Shown in pieces: positions 31,983-37,782 of a DNA stretch of 37,782 nt. Where the stretch lies: the NCBI GenBank assembly GCA_009779195.1, contig WRET01000031.1:1-37782 (forward strand), in the 5' to 3' direction. Source of the DNA: Micrococcales bacterium (GTDB lineage: Bacteria; Actinomycetota; Actinomycetes; Actinomycetales; Cellulomonadaceae). Position numbers and translations under genes: made by a program. How positions within the stretch are numbered: the stretch's first letter is position 1; each line of letters starts with the position of its first letter. The notes under the pieces were generated by a model that was given only the letters and a program-made list of their open reading frames with translations, was not told where the DNA came from and made no database searches.

Positions 31983-32012
31983 CCCGGCCTGCCTCGCACC
32001 TCGACGTCCAGG

Positions 32013-32312
32013 TCAGGCGACGGAGTCGTCAGCGGCGGCGGCGGAGCGGGCGATGGCCTGGCGGGTGGCGTGGACGGCGGAGCGGGTGGCCAGGACTCTC
32101 ACGACGGCGACCAGAGCACCGGTGACAGCTGCGGCGACGACGACCTCGACCATTCCTGCACCCTCGTCGACGTCGTCGACGGTGGGAGGTTTGCGGCCTC
32201 GGGCGGCTTTCCACGCCGCGGAGATGAGCTTTTGGGCGATGGCGGCGGCGCCCACGGCGGCCAGGGCGCCAGCCACCTTGACCACCCGGGTGTCAGACTG
32301 TGTGTCGGCCAC
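32013..32312 (-). CDS. DUF4235 domain protein
   Basis: The 99-residue protein has a first hydrophobic segment 'VVKVAGALAAVGAAAIAQKLI', then 'SAAWKAARGRKPPTVDD', and a second hydrophobic segment 'MVEVVVAAAVTGALVAVVRVLA', the typical layout of DUF4235 small membrane proteins of actinobacteria. A perfect AGGAGG ribosome-binding site lies four bases before the GTG at 32312. The function is unknown. The gene diverges from copZ. Confidence 0.85.
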   Translation of the reverse strand: MADTQSDTRVVKVAGALAAVGAAAIAQKLISAAWKAARGRKPPTVDDVDEGAGMVEVVVAAAVTGALVAVVRVLATRSAVHATRQAIARSAAAADDSVA

Positions 32313-32496
32313 GGGACCTCCTCGTGCGGATCATTGGTACCACGCTATCGTGCCGACGCAGGTGCTGGCACTGTCGGTCGTGCAGCACGCGGCCGCTGAC
32401 CGCTGGAAGAATGGTGGTCTGGCCCCGAGGCCAACGCGGCGGTCTGTGCCACAGACGGCTGCTGGTCGAGCGACGGGCCCGGACGAAGGAGCACCT

Positions 32497-32724
32497 ATGC
32501 AGACCACGTTTTCTGTCGACGGGATGACGTGCGGCCACTGCGTCCGCCACGTCACCGCTGAGCTCATGGCTATCGCCGAAGTCAGCGATGTGCAGGTCGA
32601 GCTGAACACCGGGGGATCGTCCTTGGTGGTCGTGACCAGCGACACCGCTGTCGACCCCGACGCTGTTGCCGCCGCCGTGGACGAGGCCGGGTACCAGCTG
32701 ACCCCACCGGGCTCGTTGTTGTGA
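32497..32724 (+). CDS. copZ: Copper chaperone CopZ-like (heavy-metal-associated domain)
   Basis: The 75-residue protein is a single HMA domain with the metal-binding motif 'GMTCGHC' and a beta-alpha-beta-beta-alpha-beta layout ('VRHVTAELMAIAEVSDVQVEL', 'DPDAVAAAVDEAGYQL'). CopZ carries Cu(I) to the CopA pump in the cytosol. AAGGAG precedes the ATG by six bases. Its stop overlaps the copA start (GTGA), so the two are translationally coupled. I looked for a CsoR- or CueR-type operator at 32340-32496 and saw none that is convincing. Confidence 0.94.
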   Translation: MQTTFSVDGMTCGHCVRHVTAELMAIAEVSDVQVELNTGGSSLVVVTSDTAVDPDAVAAAVDEAGYQLTPPGSLL

Positions 32725-34982
32725 CCCACCCGGGCGCCGAGGTCGAGCTTGCCGTCGTCGGTATGACCTGCGCGTCGTGCGTGGCCCGGGTGGAGAAGAA
32801 GCTCGGCCGCCTGCCAGGGGTCACCGCGACGGTGAACCTCGCCCTGGAACGCGCCCACGTCGCCATCGACCCAGGCTCGGCCGTCGACTCCCAGACGCTG
32901 GTCGACACTGTCCGCGCCGCTGGTTACGACGCCACCGTCCTGGTCGGTCCCGACGCCCCCGACGTGGCAGACCCGGACGGATCCGTCCCCGACGACGCCC
33001 AAACCACCCCCAGCGTGAGCCGCGCACGGGTGCTGACCGCGGTCGTGCTGACCGTCCCGGTGGTGGCGGTCTCGATGGTCTCGGCGTTGCAGTTCCGGGG
33101 GTGGCAGTGGGTGGTGGCGCTGGTGTCGTTGCCGGTGGTGACGTGGGCGGCGTGGCCGTTCCACCGGGCGGCGGCACGGGCCGCACGGCACGGGTCGTCG
33201 ACGATGGACACGTTGGTCTCCACAGGTGTGGTCGCCGCGACACTGTGGTCGTGGTGGGCTCTGCTGTTCGGCGGGGCTGGCGAGCTGGGTATGACCATGC
33301 ACCCCACGCTGTGGCCAGCAGCCGGGGCCGACCATACCGGCACACCCGAGCTGTACTTCGAGGTGGGCGCCGTGGTCACGACGTTCTTGCTCCTGGGCCG
33401 GTACGCCGAGCACCGCGCGCGGGGACGCGCCGGGGACGCCTTGCGCACCCTGCTGGACCTGGGGGCCAAAGAGGTGACCGTGCTCGACACCGGGGACAAC
33501 GTCGGACGTCGGGTGCCGGTCGACGTGCTGAGCGTGGGCACGCGTTTCCTCGTGCGCCCCGGGGAGAAGGTCGCCACAGACGCGGTGGTGGTCGAAGGCG
33601 CATCCGCCCTCGACACGTCGTTGCTGACCGGCGAACCGGTCCCGGTCGAGGTCGGACCAGGCGACCTGGTGACCGGTGCGACCGTCAACACCACTGGCGC
33701 GCTGGTCGTCGAGGCGACCGCTGTGGGGGCCGCGACCCGTCTGGCGCAGATCGGACGGCTGGTCGCCCAGGCCCAGACCGGCAAAGCCCAGGTCCAACGT
33801 CTGGCAGACCAGGTCTCAGCAGTGTTCGTCCCCGTGGTCGTGGCGTTGTCGCTGGTCACGCTCGTGGTGTGGTTGGCGCTCGGGGCCGGGGCCGGGGCAG
33901 CGTTCACCGCGGCGGTGGCTGTGCTGATCATCGCCTGCCCGTGCGCGCTGGGCCTGGCCACGCCCACGGCGCTGCTGGTCGGCACCGGACGGGGCGCCCA
34001 GCTGGGCATCCTCGTCAAAGGCCCCCAGGTGCTCGAACGCACCCGGACCGTCGACACGGTCGTGCTGGACAAGACCGGTACCCTCACCGCTGGCCAGATG
34101 GCCGTGGTGGAGGTCCTGGCCGCCGACGGCGAAGACCCGGCACTCGTCGTGGACGTGGCCGCAGCGCTCGAAACCCGTTCTGAGCACCCTGTCGCACAGG
34201 CCATCGCTGCCGCTGGTCACAGCACGTGGGACGTGGACGAGTTCCAGGCGGTACCCGGTGGTGGGGTCGTCGGGGTGGTCCGCGCCGGTCCGGTGACCCG
34301 ACACGTGCTCGTGGGCCAGCCTGCGTGGGTCGCGCGAGAAGGTGTGGCCACGGACCCGGTCGCGGATCTGGTCGAGCAGGTCGAACACGACGCTGCCACA
34401 GCTGTGGTCGTCGCGTGGGACGGCGCCGCCCGGGGTGTGGTCGCGCTGCGTGACCCTGTGCGCCCCTGCGCACCCCAGGCGGTGGCCGAGCTGGCCGCGC
34501 TGGGCCTGACCACCGTCTTGCTCACCGGCGACAACGAACGCACCGCCCGGGCGGTGGCCGCCCAGCTCAACGTCACGCACGTGCGCGCACAGGTCAGCCC
34601 CGAGGACAAACAAGCAGCAGTCCAGCACCTCCAGGACGCCGGACAGTCGGTGGTCATGGTCGGCGACGGTGTCAACGACGCCGCAGCCCTCGCCCAGGCC
34701 GACCTGGGTATCGCCTTGGGCACCGGCGCCGACGTCGCAGTCGAAGCCGCAGACATCATCGTGGTCCGGGCCGACCCGTTGCTTATCCCCCAAGCCGTGC
34801 GCCTGTCCCGCGCGACCTTGCGCACCATCCGCCAGAACCTCGCCTGGGCGTTCGCCTACAACGTCGCAGCCCTCCCCCTGGCTGCCGCTGGCCTGCTCAA
34901 CCCCATGATCGCCGGTGCAGCCATGGCCGCCAGCTCCGTGGTCGTCGTGACCAACTCCCTGCGCCTGCGTCGCTTCTCCTAG
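32721..34982 (+). CDS. copA: Copper-translocating P1B-type ATPase CopA
   Basis: This 753-residue pump exports Cu(I) across the membrane with ATP. It has one N-terminal HMA domain ('GMTCASCVARVEKKLG'), eight membrane helices, actuator motif 'TGEPVPVEVG' (near 303), transmembrane metal site 'CPCALGLATPT' (near 405), phosphorylation motif 'DKTGTLTAGQ' (near 450), nucleotide-binding 'SEHPVAQAI' and hinge 'GDGVNDAAALAQADLGIALG' (near 647). The CPC motif and single HMA domain are typical of copper pumps. The length is normal and the gene is intact. It forms an operon with copZ. Confidence 0.96.
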   Translation: MTHPGAEVELAVVGMTCASCVARVEKKLGRLPGVTATVNLALERAHVAIDPGSAVDSQTLVDTVRAAGYDATVLVGPDAPDVADPDGSVPDDAQTTPSVSRARVLTAVVLTVPVVAVSMVSALQFRGWQWVVALVSLPVVTWAAWPFHRAAARAARHGSSTMDTLVSTGVVAATLWSWWALLFGGAGELGMTMHPTLWPAAGADHTGTPELYFEVGAVVTTFLLLGRYAEHRARGRAGDALRTLLDLGAKEVTVLDTGDNVGRRVPVDVLSVGTRFLVRPGEKVATDAVVVEGASALDTSLLTGEPVPVEVGPGDLVTGATVNTTGALVVEATAVGAATRLAQIGRLVAQAQTGKAQVQRLADQVSAVFVPVVVALSLVTLVVWLALGAGAGAAFTAAVAVLIIACPCALGLATPTALLVGTGRGAQLGILVKGPQVLERTRTVDTVVLDKTGTLTAGQMAVVEVLAADGEDPALVVDVAAALETRSEHPVAQAIAAAGHSTWDVDEFQAVPGGGVVGVVRAGPVTRHVLVGQPAWVAREGVATDPVADLVEQVEHDAATAVVVAWDGAARGVVALRDPVRPCAPQAVAELAALGLTTVLLTGDNERTARAVAAQLNVTHVRAQVSPEDKQAAVQHLQDAGQSVVMVGDGVNDAAALAQADLGIALGTGADVAVEAADIIVVRADPLLIPQAVRLSRATLRTIRQNLAWAFAYNVAALPLAAAGLLNPMIAGAAMAASSVVVVTNSLRLRRFS

Positions 34983-35007
34983 AGAACTGTCCGGGCCTTG
35001 GCCGGTG

Positions 35008-35023
35008 TTCGCGCCCACGCGAA
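35008..35023 (+). terminator. Small hairpin after copA
   Basis: TTCGCG-CCCA-CGCGAA is a perfect 6-bp stem with a 4-base loop, 26 bases after the copA stop. No T-tract follows. Confidence 0.4.
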
Positions 35024-35111
35024 TGATTCGCCACCACCCATGACCGTCCTCACCTCGCCAGCGTCCGCACCTCACGTGCGTCGTTTGTGCGTGGGGCCGC
35101 GGGACTCGCCC

Positions 35112-35117
35112 TAGACT
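35112..35117 (+). promoter_or_regulatory. -10 box TAGACT, leaderless promoter
   Basis: TAGACT lies exactly at -12 to -7 from the GTG at 35124, so transcription should begin at the start codon. No Shine-Dalgarno sequence is present. Confidence 0.6.
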
Positions 35118-35123
35118 CTGGGC

Positions 35124-37634
35124 GTGGTCAGGTCGAGCGACGACGACGCCCAGGTGGGCGCTGCCTCGGTCGACGTGCCCGCGTGCGGTGAGCCGGGGTC
35201 GCAGGCGACCGTCGTCGACGACCCGGCGGCGCGGACTCATCACCCCGGGGACCTGCTGTCGGCGACAGTGGCAGTGCTGGGGATCGTCGTGATGCTGCTC
35301 ATGGCCAGGTACGCGCCGGGCACCACCACAGGTGTCGCCGAAGACGTGCACTCCATCTCCAAGCTGTTGTGGCGCATCTTGTTCGTGCCGGTCAACGTGC
35401 TGGTCGTGGGGGTGACGCTGCTCGCACCGGTGGCTGTGGCCGCTGAGCTGGCCGTGCGGCGCCAACCCCGCCAGCTGCTCGCAGCGGTGGTCGCGGCGGC
35501 TGTGGCGACGTTGGGGAACTGGGCTCTGGGGTGGGTGGTGCTCGGCCTCGACTCGGCCGCCTTGACCGCGAGCCTGTCGGTGGTGCTCGACGGGCAGCGC
35601 AGGTTGGTGCTGCCGACCTACGTCGCGCTGCTCGCCGCGACGCTGACCGTCGCCGGGCCGCGCAGCCGAGGGCGGTCTGTGCGCTGGTCGTGGACCATGC
35701 TGTGGGTGGTTGTCGCAGTCGTCCTGGTCACCGCGCAGGCACCCCTGGCCGGGGCGATCGTGTCGCTGCTCGTGGGGCGGACCATCGGGCTCGTCGCCCG
35801 GTACCTGGCAGGGACCACCACCCAGCAGGCATACGGGCCGCAGCTGGTCGCCGGGGTGTGTCGTGCCGGGTTCAGCCCGCGCACGTTGGTGCGGGTCTCG
35901 ACGAGCCACGACGACTGGTTGCCGTCCGTGGACCCGGCACGCGCTGCCCTGGCCCGCACGTCGGCCGCGCGGACATACGCCCTGACCGACGACGACGGGC
36001 TCGACCTGGACCTGGTCGTCCTCGACGGTGACCGCCAGGTGATCGGTATGCTGCGCCGTTTCTGGCGGTCGGTGCGCCGCTACGGGCTGGACGCGCGACG
36101 GGTCGTGTCGTTGCGCCAGGCCGCCGAACGCACCGCCTTGCTGGCGCACGCTGCGCACGCCGCAGGGGTCCGCACACCCCAGCTGCTGGCGATGTCCGAG
36201 GTCGACGACTCGATGCTGCTCGTCTTCGAGCACCCCGACGCGGTACCGCTGAGCGAGCTGGGGGAAGTCAGCGACGCCGTGCTCGACCGGGTGTGGGCCC
36301 AGCTGTGCACCGCGCACGCGGCGGGGGTGGCGCACCGGGGGCTGACCGACGACACGGTGTTGGTCGACACCAGGACTGTCACCGCCGGGCTCGTCGACGG
36401 CGATGTGTGGCTCACCGGCTGGGGCACCGGTGACGTGGCCAGCTCTGTGCTGGCCCGCCGTATCGACACTGTCCAGCTGTTGACGTTGCTGGCCACGCAG
36501 GTCGGTACCACCCGTGCCCTGGACTCTGCGGTGCGCGCGCTGGGGGAGGACGCTGTCGCGTCCCTGGGGACGTTGCTGCAGACCGTCGCGGTCCCCTCGC
36601 CCACCCGCACCGTGCTGCGCGCACGTAAGCAGGGCGGCGACGATGTCATCCGCGACCTGCGCCAGGCTATCGTCGCCCGGCTGCCCGAAGCGGACCTCGC
36701 CCCCGAACAGCTCGTCCGGTTCGGCGCACGCACGTTGCTGACCGTCGTGGCTGTCGCGGTCGGTGTCGTCGGTGTGCTGGCCACCATCAACGTCAACCAG
36801 ATCCAAGACGCCATGGCCGCCTCGGACTGGCGGTGGTTGGTCGTGGCGTTCGTCTTGGGGTTGCTCACGCTCGTCGGCGCGGCGCTGGCTGTGGTGGCGC
36901 TCGCCCCGGTGAAGGTGGGTCTGGTACGGGCGACCATGGTGCAGACCGCTGCGACGTTCGTCGCCTTGGCTGCCCCGGCGGGTATCGGCCCGGCGGCGCT
37001 CAACCTGCGGTTGCTGACCAGGCGCGGGGCCAGCCGGGCTGTGGCTGCCACGACTGTTGCGATGGTGCAGGTCAGCCAGGTCATCGTGACGCTGGTGGTG
37101 CTGCTGGTGCTCTCGGTGGTGCCCGGTGGCACCGACCAGCCGGTCGAGGTCTCCTCGACCGTGCTGGTCGTCTTGGCTGCCGTGGTCGCCGCCGTGGGGG
37201 TGTCGCTGCTGGTCCCGCAGGTGCGCACCTTCGTCACCACCCGGATCGGGCCGACCCTGAGCACGGTGTGGCCCGCCCTGCTGGAGATGCTCAGCCAGCC
37301 GCGCCGCCTCGTCCTGGCTGTCACCGGCAACCTCGTCATGACGTTGGGGTACATCATGGCGTTCGAGGCGTGCCTGCTGGCCCTGGGCCAGAACGTGTCC
37401 CTGGTGCAGGTCGCCGTCATCTACCTGACCGGCAACACCGCTGGCGCGATCATCCCGACCCCTGGCGGTATGGGCACTGTCGAGCTGGCCCTGGCCGGTG
37501 GTCTCAGTGCCGTCGGCCTCAACCCTGGTATCGCCGCCTCCGTGGCTGTGCTCTTCCGCGTCCTGACCTACTGGCTGCGTATCCCCCTAGGCTGGACCGC
37601 CATGCGGGTCCTGCAGCACCGCGGCGAGCTGTGA
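35124..37634 (+). CDS. Flippase-like LPG-synthase-type membrane protein with degenerate kinase domain
   Basis: The 836-residue protein has three parts. Residues about 45-235 hold several membrane helices. Residues about 290-500 form a cytoplasmic domain with a kinase-like layout ('AAERTALLAHAAHAAGVRTPQLLAM', 'MLLVFEHPDAVPLSEL', 'AHRGLTDDTVLVD', 'GLVDGDVWLTGWGTGD'). The usual HxD catalytic loop reads HRG here and DFG is not recognisable, so it is probably a pseudokinase. Residues about 530-830 match the lysylphosphatidylglycerol-synthase TM region (UPF0104), with 'PAGIGPAALNLRLLTRRG' and 'IIPTPGGMGTVELALAGGLSA'. No aminoacyl-transferase (DUF2156) domain is present, so lipid flipping rather than synthesis is the likelier role. 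This is inferred from family. Confidence 0.88.
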   Translation: MVRSSDDDAQVGAASVDVPACGEPGSQATVVDDPAARTHHPGDLLSATVAVLGIVVMLLMARYAPGTTTGVAEDVHSISKLLWRILFVPVNVLVVGVTLLAPVAVAAELAVRRQPRQLLAAVVAAAVATLGNWALGWVVLGLDSAALTASLSVVLDGQRRLVLPTYVALLAATLTVAGPRSRGRSVRWSWTMLWVVVAVVLVTAQAPLAGAIVSLLVGRTIGLVARYLAGTTTQQAYGPQLVAGVCRAGFSPRTLVRVSTSHDDWLPSVDPARAALARTSAARTYALTDDDGLDLDLVVLDGDRQVIGMLRRFWRSVRRYGLDARRVVSLRQAAERTALLAHAAHAAGVRTPQLLAMSEVDDSMLLVFEHPDAVPLSELGEVSDAVLDRVWAQLCTAHAAGVAHRGLTDDTVLVDTRTVTAGLVDGDVWLTGWGTGDVASSVLARRIDTVQLLTLLATQVGTTRALDSAVRALGEDAVASLGTLLQTVAVPSPTRTVLRARKQGGDDVIRDLRQAIVARLPEADLAPEQLVRFGARTLLTVVAVAVGVVGVLATINVNQIQDAMAASDWRWLVVAFVLGLLTLVGAALAVVALAPVKVGLVRATMVQTAATFVALAAPAGIGPAALNLRLLTRRGASRAVAATTVAMVQVSQVIVTLVVLLVLSVVPGGTDQPVEVSSTVLVVLAAVVAAVGVSLLVPQVRTFVTTRIGPTLSTVWPALLEMLSQPRRLVLAVTGNLVMTLGYIMAFEACLLALGQNVSLVQVAVIYLTGNTAGAIIPTPGGMGTVELALAGGLSAVGLNPGIAASVAVLFRVLTYWLRIPLGWTAMRVLQHRGEL

Positions 37635-37643
37635 CCTGTGTGG

Positions 37644-37782
37644 ATGATCTCGTCAGTGAACAAGGGCGAGACGGCGGGGGCGAGACGGTGGGGGCGGTTC
37701 CGGCGGGCCGGCCCGCTGCGCCCGATCCGGAGAGGGCGGGGCGGGGGGCGCGGGCAGGTGGGGGCGGGCGCCGGGGCGCGCG
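37644..37782 (+). CDS. Possible start of a further gene, cut by window end
   Basis: An ATG at 37644 opens a frame that runs to the end of the window, starting 'MISSVNKGETAGARRWGRFRRAG' and becoming Arg- and Gly-rich. The DNA is extremely GC-rich with G runs, which can keep a frame open by chance. A disordered basic head of a real protein is possible. No ribosome-binding site or clear -10 box is seen. Confidence 0.2.
   Translation, partial: MISSVNKGETAGARRWGRFRRAGPLRPIRRGRGGGRGQVGAGAGAR

Noticed and set aside
32340..32496. CsoR or CueR operator before copZ
   Set aside because: A weak TGGCC-CCGA-GGCCA palindrome is present but does not match the known operator types well enough.
33816..36806. 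996-codon open frame on the minus strand
   Set aside because: It is antisense to copA and the flippase-like gene, low-complexity (Asp/His/Gln/Arg), and matches no family. High GC keeps such shadow frames open.

Overview
This is a GC-rich actinobacterial chromosome segment, most likely from Micrococcales (a Cellulomonas-like relative is a guess). The evidence is very high GC in third codon positions, many GTG starts, -10 boxes that imply leaderless mRNAs, an HspR-type (HAIR) operator at clpB, DUF4190 and DUF4235 proteins, an MrpA antiporter subunit fused to MrpB, and a double-length membrane protein with phosphatase-like domains. No plasmid or phage replication, integrase or transposase gene is visible.

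Layout. 1-1882: 3' part of a secreted thioester-domain surface protein, closed by a strong hairpin. 2036-6036: an unknown protein, a thiamine-binding MTH1187-type protein, a complete DNA cytosine-C5 methyltransferase ending inside a 24-bp hairpin, and a winged-helix/nucleotidyltransferase protein with palindromes over its start. 6070-9902: a large FAD/Fe-S oxidoreductase divergent from a repeat-rich DUF4190 membrane protein. 9950-13373: clpB under a HAIR operator, divergent from a small membrane protein. 13517-15523: dcd with a tightly linked unknown gene, then tRNA-Gly(CCC). 15574-20895: a 1773-residue membrane protein holding two phosphatase-like halves. 21177-27543: a complete Mrp (Mnh) cation/proton antiporter operon, A(B)-C-D-E-F-G, with 4-base start/stop overlaps throughout.

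27544-31185 looks like an accessory patch. It holds three copies of an AT-rich palindromic repeat, a broken ADP-ribosylglycohydrolase tail, an AAA-ATPase/PD-(D/E)XK protein overlapping an SMI1/KNR4 (SUKH) gene, an orphan ribbon-helix-helix protein, a 44-bp direct repeat copying the 3' end of the CPBP-protease gene, and a large hairpin. 31143-37634 returns to ordinary genes: a CPBP protease-like protein, DUF4235, copZ-copA copper export, and a flippase-like LPG-synthase-type membrane protein with an internal degenerate kinase domain.

Several genes plausibly serve cell-envelope and stress physiology: the Mrp complex (ion and pH homeostasis), CopZ/CopA (copper), ClpB (disaggregation), and the large membrane proteins (envelope). 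I found no clearly new multi-gene system. The best candidates for follow-up are the duplicated phosphatase-like membrane protein, the palindromic repeats beside the broken gene, the AAA-nuclease/SUKH pair, and the att-like 44-bp duplication.
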